Assembly: GCA_964492775.1 (NCBI GenBank)
Contig: CAZBLH010000002.1
Location: 1 to 64,000 of the forward strand
DNA: 64,000 bases
From: WRDS01 sp964492775
GTDB taxonomy: Bacteria; Actinomycetota; Coriobacteriia; Anaerosomatales; PHET01
Reading direction: 5' to 3'
A program made the position numbers and the translations under genes. Position 1 is the stretch's first letter; each line of letters starts with the position of its first letter. Below the pieces are notes generated by a model. It made no database searches. It saw only the letters and a list, made by a program, of their open reading frames with translations, and had not been told where the DNA came from. This document shows positions 1 to 8,381 of this stretch, in pieces.

Positions 1-1
1 T

Positions 2-964
2 CTCGGCATCCTGAAGATCCATACGCGGGGGAAGCCGCTGTCCGATGACATCGATCTCGAGGTGCTTGCGCGGCGCACGCCGGGATTCACCGGCGCCGAC
101 CTCGCAAACCTGGTGAACGAGGCTGCCCTTCTGGCCGCGCGCCACGGTAAGAAGCGTATCGACATGACCGAGCTCGATGAGTCGATCGAGCGCGTCATAT
201 CCGGTCCGGAGCGCAAGAGCCGCATCATCTCCGATGAGGAGAAGCGCGTCATCGCGTACCACGAGGCTGGTCACGCGCTGGTCGGCCACGTGTTACCGCA
301 CACCGACCCCATCCACAAAATCTCAATCATCGCGCGTGGCCAGGCCCTCGGCTACACGCTCGCGCTGCCGAGCGAGGACCGATTCCTGACATCGAAGGCT
401 CAGATGTCAGACCAGATCGCCATGATGCTCGGTGGACGGGTTGCCGAGGAGGTCGCCATCGGTGACATCACCACAGGCGCCTCCAACGACATAGAGCGTG
501 CCACGAAACTCGCCAAGCAGATGGTGACCCGCTTCGGCATGAGCGAGAAGCTGGGCCCGCAGACGTTCGGCGATGCGAATCACGAGGTGTTCTTGGGCCG
601 GGACTTCTCGGCGAACGCTGACTACTCGCCTGAGATCGCCTTCGAGATCGATAAGGAGGTCAGGCGCCTGATCGACGAGGGCTACGAGAAGGCGCGGACG
701 ATCCTCACGGAGCGCAAGGAGCAGCTCGACTTGATGGTAGAAGTTCTCGTCGAGCGTGAGACCGTCGATCAGGAGGAGCTCGCCGCGCTGCTTGACAACC
801 GTTGGGAGGAGTACCTGGAGCAGGAGAAGGCTGCTGCCCAGGCGCAGACTCCTGCTGAGACGGACGAGACCGGCGATGAGCCGGTCGAGGCGGCTGAGCC
901 TGAGGTCGCCGAGCGGATCGCGTCCGAAGCGCCGCCCTCGGCACCACCCGTCCTGGGAGCGTGA
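2..964 (+). CDS. ftsH: ATP-dependent zinc metalloprotease FtsH, C-terminal part (5' end outside window)
   Basis: This is the end of the membrane-anchored AAA+ protease that degrades membrane and regulatory proteins. The frame is open from base 2, so the N-terminal membrane segments and the Walker motifs lie upstream of the window. What is visible is the end of the AAA lid (TPGFTGADLANLVNEAAL), then the M41 peptidase domain with its zinc motif HEAGH and the downstream helix around NDIERATKLAKQMV that carries the third metal ligand in the family. The last 45 or so residues are a Glu/Ala/Pro-rich tail, as is common in actinobacterial FtsH. A terminator-like hairpin follows about 80 bases later. 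In many bacteria ftsH sits just before folE/folP, and here folE follows after a two-gene signalling insertion. Confidence 0.96.
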   Translation, partial: LGILKIHTRGKPLSDDIDLEVLARRTPGFTGADLANLVNEAALLAARHGKKRIDMTELDESIERVISGPERKSRIISDEEKRVIAYHEAGHALVGHVLPHTDPIHKISIIARGQALGYTLALPSEDRFLTSKAQMSDQIAMMLGGRVAEEVAIGDITTGASNDIERATKLAKQMVTRFGMSEKLGPQTFGDANHEVFLGRDFSANADYSPEIAFEIDKEVRRLIDEGYEKARTILTERKEQLDLMVEVLVERETVDQEELAALLDNRWEEYLEQEKAAAQAQTPAETDETGDEPVEAAEPEVAERIASEAPPSAPPVLGA

Positions 965-1043
965 GTTGCGCCCGATGGTGGCGCGAGCCTGGTGCAGGCG
1001 TGGCTGGCCACCCAGGGCGGCTGCGTTCGGCTTGTGAGACAGT

Positions 1044-1071
1044 CCTGGCCTGGCGCGTCTGCCAGGCCAGG
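1044..1071 (+). terminator. Hairpin terminator downstream of ftsH
   Basis: CCTGGCCTGGC at 1044-1054 is a perfect 11-base inverted repeat of GCCAGGCCAGG at 1061-1071, with a 6-base loop. There is no long T tract (TGTCGTTC follows), as is usual in high-GC genomes. The rest of the 258-base gap up to the kinase gene holds no gene I can support; a small GAGCC/GGCTC hairpin lies at 1183-1199, close to the kinase start. Confidence 0.6.
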
Positions 1072-1222
1072 TGTCGTTCAAGGTGAGTACTCGGCCGTGC
1101 GGTCGGGGACGGATGCGTCGGCTCGGAGAAACGCGAGGTCAAGCCGCGCGTGGCCGGAGCCGATTTAGGAAGGTAACGACCCGAGCCAAGAATGGGCTCA
1201 GGCGCGAGAAGACGGGGGATCC

Positions 1223-2446
1223 GTGAAGCCTTCCATGCCTGCAGGAGATGGGGCCGGGCGCGGCGTCGCGCCGCGACCTCGGCGTGCGCGGAGCGAACAG
1301 CTCATCCGGCGCGTGCAGACGGTCTTCGGCCCGAAGCGCCCAGAGTCGCAGGCTGAACTCATTGAGGTCCTCAACGAGGTGGCCGACGCTATCTCAACTG
1401 CAGTGCGCGTGGGCGAAGTGCTGGACATCATTATCGAGCGCGTGAAGCGTATCAGCGGGACCGACAAGGCCGTGCTCGTGCTCACCGAGGAGCATGGTGA
1501 AGGGCTCGATGTCGGTACCATCATCGTCCGCGGCCGTCGCGATCAGCACGCGCAGCAGTGGTGGGAGACACGCATCAACGACATCGCCACGCGGCGGTTC
1601 CTCACACCCGATCCCATCGTGGAGATGCACCAGGATCACAACGCGATCCTCGTGTGCAGCCCCATCCTCGTGAAGAACGGCCCAATCGGCTTCATCGTCG
1701 CGATCAACGAGCTCGACCGCCCCTTCAACCGCCAGCAGATCGACTTCCTTGCGATCGTGTCGGCATTCGCGTCCTCGGCGATCGAAAACGCCAAGCTCAC
1801 CGAGCAGGTTCAGAACGTGCTGCTCGCCAGCGAGCGAGATCGTATCGCCCGCGCGATGCACGACGGGGTCGTGCAGTCGCTGTTTTCGATCTCATTGGGT
1901 CTCGAGGTGTGCAAGAAGCAGACGCGTACCGACCCTGACGGCGTCGCCCAGCGATTAGATGAGCTTCAGCGGCACCTGAATCTTTCGATGGCCGAGCTCC
2001 GTCGTTTCATCTACGACCTGCGGCCTGCGGGCCTGACCGAACTGGGGCTGGTTGGTGCCACGGAGTTCTGGCTTCGCGAAATCACTGTGGGCCGTCCGGT
2101 CGCCGGTCGGCTTGAGGTGAGCGGCGCACAACCGAGCCTCTCGCCTTCGGTGGAGACCTGCTTGTATCGTGTCACGAAGGAGGCAGTGAGCAACGTCGTC
2201 AAGCACGCAAGCGCTACCGAGTTCACGGTGCGTTTCCACTTCTCGGCAGACGTGGCGCGCGTAGAGATCGAGGACGACGGGGTCGGGTTCGACACCTCCA
2301 AGGTGTTCAACGGCAGCCTGGAGCAGATAGGACTGAGATCGATCAAGCAGCGCGTGGAGCATGAGAATGGCACGTTGAGGATAGAAAGCGCGCGGGGGAA
2401 GGGAACCAAGGTCACGGTGGAGTTGAGATTGAGGGGAGACCGATGA
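1223..2446 (+). CDS. GAF-domain sensor histidine kinase (NarX/LiaS type)
   Basis: Soluble two-component sensor kinase of 407 residues with no obvious membrane segment. A GAF-like sensory domain covers about residues 45-195. The HisKA_3 dimerisation helix follows, with ERDRIARAMHDGVVQS placing the phospho-acceptor His at about residue 213. A HATPase_c domain closes the protein, with the N box around SNVVKHAS and the G box EDDGVGFD. The start is a GTG preceded by GGGGG six bases upstream. The response regulator gene begins inside the stop codon (ATGA overlap), so the two are one operon. The signal is unknown; a GAF domain may bind a small ligand or sense redox state, and nothing in the sequence fixes which. 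Confidence 0.9.
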   Translation: MKPSMPAGDGAGRGVAPRPRRARSEQLIRRVQTVFGPKRPESQAELIEVLNEVADAISTAVRVGEVLDIIIERVKRISGTDKAVLVLTEEHGEGLDVGTIIVRGRRDQHAQQWWETRINDIATRRFLTPDPIVEMHQDHNAILVCSPILVKNGPIGFIVAINELDRPFNRQQIDFLAIVSAFASSAIENAKLTEQVQNVLLASERDRIARAMHDGVVQSLFSISLGLEVCKKQTRTDPDGVAQRLDELQRHLNLSMAELRRFIYDLRPAGLTELGLVGATEFWLREITVGRPVAGRLEVSGAQPSLSPSVETCLYRVTKEAVSNVVKHASATEFTVRFHFSADVARVEIEDDGVGFDTSKVFNGSLEQIGLRSIKQRVEHENGTLRIESARGKGTKVTVELRLRGDR

Positions 2447-3087
2447 CAAAGACCAGGATCGTCCTTGCCGACGATCATGAGCTTGTGCGCTACGCGATGC
2501 GCACGGTCATCGAGGCGGAGGAGGATCTCGAGGTTGTAGGCGAGGCGTCCAACGGCGAAGAGGCGATCGTGGCGTGTGAGCAGCTCCTGCCCGATGTCCT
2601 CGTGCTAGACCTCCGCATGCCGGGCATGGGCGGCGTTGAGGTCGCCCGCAACGTACGAGAGCGGCACAAGTCAGTCAACGTCCTCGTGCTGACGAGCTTC
2701 GACGAGGACGAGGAGCTCTTCGGGGTGCTGGCGGCGGGAGCCTGCGGGTACCTGCTCAAAGACTCGCGTCCCGAGCGCATCGTGCACGCCATCCGAGCCG
2801 TGGCTGAGGGCCAAGCGGTCTTCGACTCGGCTGTGGCGGGGCGCATCATCAAAGGTCCGACCCAGAATGGTGACGATCTTTCCGATCCGCTTTCCGAGCG
2901 CGAGATGGAGGTGCTCCAGCTGATGGCGAAGGGCATGTCCAACAAGGAGATTGGCAGGGCGCTCTGGATCAGTGAGACAACCGTGAAGACCCATGTGAGC
3001 CACATCCTGCGAAAGCTCGGCCAGTCAGACCGGACCCAGGCGGTACTCGCAGCCGTCAAGAGCGGGCTTGTTCGACTCAGCCACTGA
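2443..3087 (+). CDS. NarL/LuxR-family response regulator
   Basis: DNA-binding response regulator of 214 residues and partner of the upstream kinase. The receiver domain (about 5-120) has the acidic pair DD at 10-11, the phospho-acceptor Asp in VLVLDLRMP at about residue 56, the Thr of VLVLTSF and the Lys of YLLKD. A LuxR-type helix-turn-helix covers about 148-205 (LSEREMEVLQLMAKG and SNKEIGRALWISETTVKTH). It overlaps the kinase by four bases, so the two are probably co-translated. The targets are not visible. The gap that follows contains a 7-base inverted repeat GAGCGTC/GACGCTC that may end the transcript. Confidence 0.93.
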   Translation: MTKTRIVLADDHELVRYAMRTVIEAEEDLEVVGEASNGEEAIVACEQLLPDVLVLDLRMPGMGGVEVARNVRERHKSVNVLVLTSFDEDEELFGVLAAGACGYLLKDSRPERIVHAIRAVAEGQAVFDSAVAGRIIKGPTQNGDDLSDPLSEREMEVLQLMAKGMSNKEIGRALWISETTVKTHVSHILRKLGQSDRTQAVLAAVKSGLVRLSH

Positions 3088-3218
3088 GCCTGAGCGTCCG
3101 TGGGCGCCGTCGGGGCCATCCGCCGACGCTCCCAATCGCGTAGACTCATCCGCATGTGATGACTCGACTCCGTCAGCGAGGCGCGACTTCTCGCTCGTGA
3201 ACATGTGTGAGGTTTAGC

Positions 3219-3791
3219 GTGGACAGAGAGAAGATCGAATCAGGCGTACGTCTTATCCTCGAGGGAATCGGCGAGGATTCCAGCCGAGAGGGCCTGGCGA
3301 ACACGCCTGCTCGCGTGGCCGACATGTACGAGGAGGTATTTTCGGGAATCGATCAGGATCCCGCCGAGCATTTCTGCGTGCTCTTCGATGAAGGTCACCA
3401 GGAGATGGTGCTGGTTCGCGATATCCCGCTCTACTCGGTCTGCGAGCACCACCTCGTGCCGTTCATGGGCCGAGCCCACGTCGCCTACATCCCGGGAGAA
3501 TCGGGTAGGATCTGCGGCCTGTCCAAGCTTGCGCGCGTCGTCGACGTGTTCGCCAAGCGCCCGCAGGTCCAAGAGCGCATGACCTCGCAGATCGCCGACA
3601 CCATCGTCGAGCACCTGGCCCCGGCCGGAGTCGTAGTCGTCATCGAGGCCGAGCACCTGTGCATGTCCATGCGAGGGGTGCGCAAGCCCGGTACGCAGAC
3701 GGTGACCTCGGCGGTCCGCGGCATCTTCAAGTCCGACGCCCGCACGCGCGCGGAGGCCATGGCGCTCATCACGGGAGGCTCGCGCCGATGA
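3219..3791 (+). CDS. folE: GTP cyclohydrolase I (FolE)
   Basis: Converts GTP to 7,8-dihydroneopterin triphosphate, the first step of folate synthesis. The protein shows the zinc-site motifs YSVCEHHLVPF and EAEHLCMSMRGVRKPG and the family's GLSKLARVVDVFAKRPQ segment, and has the usual length of about 190 residues. I place the start at GTG 3219 (MDREKIESGV), because GTGAGG lies six bases upstream and the product matches the usual N-terminus; an in-frame GTG at 3207 would add four residues. A possible -10 TAGACT at 3141-3146 lies in the preceding gap. folP follows with an ATGA overlap. Confidence 0.95.
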   Translation: MDREKIESGVRLILEGIGEDSSREGLANTPARVADMYEEVFSGIDQDPAEHFCVLFDEGHQEMVLVRDIPLYSVCEHHLVPFMGRAHVAYIPGESGRICGLSKLARVVDVFAKRPQVQERMTSQIADTIVEHLAPAGVVVVIEAEHLCMSMRGVRKPGTQTVTSAVRGIFKSDARTRAEAMALITGGSRR

Positions 3792-4684
3792 GCGCGGCGG
3801 ACACGCGAAGCGTGAACGAACAGCGCGTCGGGCCCACCCGGCCGCGGCCCGCCACGTGGCGGTGTGGCCGCTTCGAGATTCCTCTGACCGAACCACTCGT
3901 GATGGGCGTGGTCAACGTCACACCCGACTCCTTCTCGGACGGCGGCGAGTACGACGATCCAGCCGCGGCGGTTGCGCACGCCGAGCGACTGGTGGCCCAA
4001 GGCGCTCACATACTCGATGTGGGCGGGGAGTCCACGCGCCCCGGCTCGGCGCAGGTTGCTGCGAGCGAGGAGCTGTCACGCGTCCGTCCCGTCGTCGCGC
4101 GGCTCGCAACCGACGAGGTCCCGGTGTCGATCGACACGCGGCACCCAGAGGTCGCGGCCCGCTGCGTCGAGGCCGGCGCCTCGATCATCAATGACGTTAC
4201 CGGTTTCCGTGATCCGGAGATGATCCGCGTCGCGCTGGCTACGGACGCCGGCCTGGTCGTGATGCACATGCTTGGCACTCCGGAGACGATGCAGGCCGAC
4301 CCGCGCTACGGAGACGTGGTCGCCGAGGTTGGCGGGTTCCTGCTGGCGCAGGCTGCTGTACTCGAGGCCGCCGGAGTAGCCCGCGAGCGGATCGCGATCG
4401 ACCCCGGTATTGGCTTTGGCAAGACGCTCGCGCACAATCTCGCGCTGCTCGCCGCCATCCCCGAACTCATGGGGTACGGCTACCCAGTTCTCATCGGCGC
4501 TTCGCGTAAGCGCTTCATCGGGGAGATTACCGGCGAGAGTCAGGCCAAGCTCCGGTTGGGCGGCTCGGTTGGCGCGGCCCTTGAGGCCGTGCGACTCGGC
4601 GCATCCGTCGTCCGCGTACACGATGTTGCCGAGACGGTCCAAGCGCTGAAGGTCTCCTCGGCGATTCGGGAATACCTCGATTAG
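3788..4684 (+). CDS. folP: Dihydropteroate synthase (FolP)
   Basis: Condenses 6-hydroxymethyl-dihydropterin diphosphate with p-aminobenzoate; this is the sulfonamide target. All signature motifs are present: VNVTPDSFSDGG, the loop DVGGESTRPG, DPGIGFGKT and the C-terminal IGASRKRFIG. The reading frame is open further upstream, but the ATG at 3788 overlaps the folE stop (ATGA). That start gives a 298-residue protein with a roughly 30-residue lead before the TIM barrel. It is co-directional with folE and folK. The folB aldolase gene that usually lies between folP and folK is missing here. Confidence 0.95.
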   Translation: MSAADTRSVNEQRVGPTRPRPATWRCGRFEIPLTEPLVMGVVNVTPDSFSDGGEYDDPAAAVAHAERLVAQGAHILDVGGESTRPGSAQVAASEELSRVRPVVARLATDEVPVSIDTRHPEVAARCVEAGASIINDVTGFRDPEMIRVALATDAGLVVMHMLGTPETMQADPRYGDVVAEVGGFLLAQAAVLEAAGVARERIAIDPGIGFGKTLAHNLALLAAIPELMGYGYPVLIGASRKRFIGEITGESQAKLRLGGSVGAALEAVRLGASVVRVHDVAETVQALKVSSAIREYLD

Positions 4685-4752
4685 GCGCTCTTGCGGCGCC
4701 GTGCGCGGGCGACGCCTGCCGCATCAGGCTCGGATCGAGGAGGGCGAAGGCG

Positions 4753-5544
4753 ATGACCACCGCCTACATAGCACTGGGGAGCAATCTGGGGGACCGGCTC
4801 GGCAGTCTATCGCGGGCGGTCGACGCGATCGCGCACCTTCCGAGCACGCATGTCGATGCGGTCTCGCATGCGTACGAGTCTCTGCCTGCCTACCTGACCG
4901 AGCAGCCGCCGTACCTCAACGCGGTGATCCGCGTCGACACCTCACTTCCTGCAGACGTCCTGCTCTCGTCGTTGCAGCGGCTGGAGGACGAGATGGGACG
5001 TGTGCGCCAGGAGCCGAACGGTGCGCGCACTATCGACCTCGATATCCTGCTTTATGGCGCGGAGGAGTGGCAGACGGAGGCACTCGTCATCCCTCACCCG
5101 AGGCTGCTCGAACGCGACTTCGTGGTGACGCCGCTCTACGAGATCGCACCGGGTATCACCCTGCCCGATGGAACGCCGATAGCCAAGCGCGATGAGCTCG
5201 AGGGTCCGATCGTTCGCGACTACGGGCGTGTGCCCGACGCCGGGCTCTCCCATAACATGCCGATTGAGCCGACCGAGTGGGTCGCGGTGGCCGAGGGGAC
5301 GGGGCCGCAGACCGCGCTCGGCGGGTTCGACGCCGGGTTGATGCTCAAGCGTCAAGTGCTTGCGCAAGAAGGCATCCCGCATGCGTTCGAGCCATTCGAG
5401 CCCGGGCTGACCGTCGATTTTCTCGGCAGGCCTGAGGTCTTCCGGCTCGTGGTGCCCGAGGAGTTCGCTCAGCGCGCCGTCAAGCTCCTGGATGAGATCG
5501 AGGATGCGTCCGAGCTGGCGGAGGAAGACGCGCTGGAAACGTGA
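4753..5544 (+). CDS. folK: HPPK (FolK) fused to a C-terminal DUF2007-like domain
   Basis: Residues 1 to about 150 form 6-hydroxymethyl-7,8-dihydropterin pyrophosphokinase, which makes the substrate of FolP. Visible motifs are ALGSNLGDR at the N-terminus, the ATP/metal motif GARTIDLDILLYG, and PHPRLLERDFVVTPLYEI. Normal HPPK is about 160 residues, but this protein has 263. After a linker, residues of about 178-255 (WVAVAEGTGPQTALGGFDAGLMLKRQ through the end of a VPEEFAQRAVKLLDEI helix) resemble DUF2007, a small putative signal-transducing domain usually found alone. The frame is continuous with no sign of a frameshift. The fused domain call is by pattern only. Confidence 0.88.
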   Translation: MTTAYIALGSNLGDRLGSLSRAVDAIAHLPSTHVDAVSHAYESLPAYLTEQPPYLNAVIRVDTSLPADVLLSSLQRLEDEMGRVRQEPNGARTIDLDILLYGAEEWQTEALVIPHPRLLERDFVVTPLYEIAPGITLPDGTPIAKRDELEGPIVRDYGRVPDAGLSHNMPIEPTEWVAVAEGTGPQTALGGFDAGLMLKRQVLAQEGIPHAFEPFEPGLTVDFLGRPEVFRLVVPEEFAQRAVKLLDEIEDASELAEEDALET

Positions 5545-5661
5545 TGGTCCCGGATGGGTAACACCCACGTCTAGTGGGGTATACTCGCTGCTCTGGTCGG
5601 TAGGCGCCGCGTGGACCCTCGCTTCGGGCTGCGACGGCGTACCGTGAAAAAGGAGGCTCAC

Positions 5662-6549
5662 GTGAGCGCGCCCTCATCCCAGCCCCAACCCCGTGTAACG
5701 GCCCGATCGTTTGCCGCACTCAAGGGCGAGCGACCGATCACCATGCTTACCGCCTACGACTACCCTATGGCGCGCTGTGCCGAAGCTGCGGGCGTCGATG
5801 CGGTGCTCGTCGGCGACTCGCTCGGCATGGTGGTGCTCGGGCACGATTCCACGCTTCCTGTCACCGTCGATGACATCGTGCGGCACTCCTCGGCAGTGTC
5901 ACGCGCTTGCGAGCGAGCGCTCGTGGTCGCTGATATGCCGTTCATGAGCTACCAGGCTGACTTGGCGGAAGGCATGAGGAACGCCGGTCGGCTAATCGTC
6001 GAAGGCGGTGCTCAGGCCGTCAAAGTCGAGGGAGCCTCACGCCCCGTTCTCGCGCTCGTGCGCCAGCTTGTCGACTCCGGAGTCCCCGTCATGGGGCACC
6101 TCGGGCTCACCCCGCAGTCCGTCAACGTGCTCGGCGGCTACCGGACTCAGGCCAAAGGCGTCGCAGAGGCCGCAAAGCTGCTGGCGGACGCGGTCGAGCT
6201 CACCCGCGCCGGTGTCTTCGCGATCGTGCTCGAGCTCATCGGCGCCGAGCTCGCCGAGCGCGTGAGTGCGCTTGTGGGTGTGCCCACGATCGGCATCGGA
6301 GCGGGCGCCGGATGCGACGGCCAGGTGCAGGTCGCTCACGACGTTCTCGGCTTCGGGGAGTTCGTCCCTCGCCACGCAAGGCGCTACGCCGACATTTCCG
6401 ATGACATCGCCCGTGCGTTTTCGCACTGGGTGGACGATGTGCGCGAGGGTGCGTTTCCTGCCGAAGAGAACTTCACGCACGTGGAAGCGGAGGTCGTCAC
6501 GGCCGCCGAGATCCTCTTCGCGCGTCAGGACGAGGAACCGAGCGCATGA
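5662..6549 (+). CDS. panB: 3-methyl-2-oxobutanoate hydroxymethyltransferase (PanB)
   Basis: First committed step of pantothenate synthesis: transfers a hydroxymethyl group from methylene-tetrahydrofolate to alpha-ketoisovalerate. The hallmark segment TMLTAYDYPMARCAEAAGVD and the metal/substrate motif VLVGDSLGMVVLGHDST are intact, followed by MGHLGLTPQSVN and the later GIGAGAGCDGQ. I chose GTG 5662 because AAAAAGGAGG ends just before it; the frame extends upstream but without a ribosome site. A TATACT -10 hexamer lies at 5580-5585, suggesting a promoter in the 117-base gap. panC overlaps by four bases. It uses the folate cofactor made by its upstream neighbours. Confidence 0.95.
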   Translation: MSAPSSQPQPRVTARSFAALKGERPITMLTAYDYPMARCAEAAGVDAVLVGDSLGMVVLGHDSTLPVTVDDIVRHSSAVSRACERALVVADMPFMSYQADLAEGMRNAGRLIVEGGAQAVKVEGASRPVLALVRQLVDSGVPVMGHLGLTPQSVNVLGGYRTQAKGVAEAAKLLADAVELTRAGVFAIVLELIGAELAERVSALVGVPTIGIGAGAGCDGQVQVAHDVLGFGEFVPRHARRYADISDDIARAFSHWVDDVREGAFPAEENFTHVEAEVVTAAEILFARQDEEPSA

Positions 6550-7409
6550 TCGAGCGAATCTCGAGCAAGAATGAGGTTCGGACAGCGGTCGCCGAAGCTC
6601 GCCGAGAAGGGCGGCGCATCGGGTTCGTGCCGACGATGGGAGCGCTGCACGAGGGGCACCTCTCGCTCGTGAGGGCCGCGCGCGCCCGAGCCGATTTCGT
6701 CGTGGTTTCGATCTTCGTGAACCCGCTGCAGTTCGGTGAAGGGGAAGACTTGGAGGCGTATCCGCGTAGGCTGGATGAGGACCTCTCCCTTCTGGACGCC
6801 GAGGAGGTCGAGCTCGCCTTCGCCCCCTCGGCCGAGGTCATGTACGCCCCTGACGCGCAGGTCACGGTCGAGCCGGGTGCTCTCGCTCGGCGATGGGAGG
6901 GCGAGTCACGGCCCGGGCACTTCACCGGCGTGGCAACCGTCGTCACTAAGCTCCTGAACATCGTCTCGCCCGATCTCGCGTTCTTCGGCGAGAAGGACTA
7001 CCAGCAGCTGCAGGTGATCCGTAAGGTCGTGGCCGATCTCGACATCGGCGTGGGCATCGTCGGTGTCCCAACGGTGCGAGACGCTGACGGGCTCGCGCTT
7101 TCGAGCCGCAACGCTTACCTGACTCCGGATGAGCGCGCGGACGCCCGAGCTTTGCCGCGTGCCCTCGACGCTGCAGCCGGAGCGCTTGCCGCTGGCGAGC
7201 GGGATGCGCGCGCCCTCGAGGCCGTGATGCGCAATACGATCGCCGAGGCGAGTGAGGACCGTGTCGCCCTCGACTACGCTGCCGTCACCGATTCTGCGAC
7301 GCTCGAACCGATGGAGCGAGTGGACTCTCCCGCCCGAGCGCTCCTCGCCGCGCGTGTCGGGAGCACGCGACTCATCGACAACCGCGAACTGAGGCCTGCT
7401 AATGAGTGA
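6546..7409 (+). CDS. panC: Pantothenate synthetase (PanC)
   Basis: ATP-dependent ligation of pantoate and beta-alanine to pantothenate. The motifs PTMGALHEGHLSLV (nucleotide-binding HxGH type), FVNPLQFGEGEDLEAYPR, FFGEKDYQQLQVIRK and LSSRNAYL are all present, and the length of 287 residues is normal. The start ATG sits in the panB stop (ATGA), and the end overlaps nadA by eight bases, so translation is tightly coupled across the cofactor operon. panD, the aspartate decarboxylase that supplies beta-alanine, is not in this window although it often follows panC. Confidence 0.95.
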   Translation: MIERISSKNEVRTAVAEARREGRRIGFVPTMGALHEGHLSLVRAARARADFVVVSIFVNPLQFGEGEDLEAYPRRLDEDLSLLDAEEVELAFAPSAEVMYAPDAQVTVEPGALARRWEGESRPGHFTGVATVVTKLLNIVSPDLAFFGEKDYQQLQVIRKVVADLDIGVGIVGVPTVRDADGLALSSRNAYLTPDERADARALPRALDAAAGALAAGERDARALEAVMRNTIAEASEDRVALDYAAVTDSATLEPMERVDSPARALLAARVGSTRLIDNRELRPANE

Positions 7410-8367
7410 GATCAACTTGGAGAAGTCAAGTCAGGGGCTGTCTGCCGAGCGGGCCGCTCGAGAGGCGGAGCTAGCCGCCGAGATACGCGCTCTCGCTGCT
7501 GAGCGGGACGCCGTGATCCTAGCGCACAACTACCAGCGCGCGGAGGTGCAGGACGTCGCCGACTTCGTGGGCGACTCCCTCGGTCTTTCTCGGCAGGCAG
7601 CCGCCACCGACGCGAGCGTGATCGTGTTCGCGGGTGTGCACTTCATGGCCGAGACAGCCAAGCTTCTTGCCCCAGACAAGCGCGTGTGGCTTCCGGAGAC
7701 CCGGGCGGGTTGCCCGATGGCCGACATGGTCACGGGCGCCGCGCTCGCCGAGTGGAAGGCCGCTCATCCCGGAGTGCCCGTCGTCACCTACGTGAACTCC
7801 TCGGCGGAGGTCAAAGCCGAATCCGATGTCTGCGTGACGAGTGCCAATGCCGTGGCGGTCGTGCGGGCTCTCGGCGAGAAGCGCATCCTCTTCGCCCCCG
7901 ACCGCAACTTGGGGTCGTGGGTCGCGCGATCACTCCCTGACGTCGAGGTCGAGCTATGGGCGGGCTGGTGCCCTACGCATGATGAGGTGACCGTGGAGCA
8001 GGTGCAGGCTGCGCGAGAGGCACACCCGGGCGCGCTCGTGATGGCGCACCCCGAGTGCCGGCCCGAGGTCGTGGACCTCGCCGACGCCGTACTCTCGACC
8101 TCCCAGATGCTGCGTTTCGCCGCCGAGTCCGCTTCGGAGGAGTTCGTGGTTGTCACTGAGTCGGGCCTGCTTCACGCGCTCGAAAACGCGGCGCCCGCCA
8201 AGCGGTTCTTCGAGCTTGCTCCCAGGATGCTCTGCCCGAACATGAAGCTGACGACACTCGCGAAGGTGCGCGATGCCCTCGCGCTCGGCCAGCACGAGAT
8301 CGACGTCCCCAGTGAGATCGCTAAGAGCGCGCGCCGAGCCGTCGAGCGCATGGTTGCGATCGGCTGA
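7402..8367 (+). CDS. nadA: Quinolinate synthase (NadA)
   Basis: 4Fe-4S enzyme that condenses iminoaspartate with dihydroxyacetone phosphate to quinolinate in NAD synthesis. VILAHNYQRAEVQDVADFVGDSL is the family's conserved opening. The three cluster cysteines are recognisable in RAGCPMADM, HPECRPEVVD and MLCPNMK. The length of 321 residues is typical. The gene overlaps panC by eight bases and is followed 14 bases later by nadB. An oxygen-sensitive cluster enzyme is consistent with an anaerobic or low-oxygen lifestyle but does not prove it. Confidence 0.95.
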   Translation: MSEINLEKSSQGLSAERAAREAELAAEIRALAAERDAVILAHNYQRAEVQDVADFVGDSLGLSRQAAATDASVIVFAGVHFMAETAKLLAPDKRVWLPETRAGCPMADMVTGAALAEWKAAHPGVPVVTYVNSSAEVKAESDVCVTSANAVAVVRALGEKRILFAPDRNLGSWVARSLPDVEVELWAGWCPTHDEVTVEQVQAAREAHPGALVMAHPECRPEVVDLADAVLSTSQMLRFAAESASEEFVVVTESGLLHALENAAPAKRFFELAPRMLCPNMKLTTLAKVRDALALGQHEIDVPSEIAKSARRAVERMVAIG

Positions 8368-8381
8368 CCCGGGTTGCCTCG

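Noticed and set aside
1072..1222. Riboswitch before the GAF kinase
   Set aside because: Only a small GAGCC/GGCTC hairpin is visible; no known riboswitch core could be matched.
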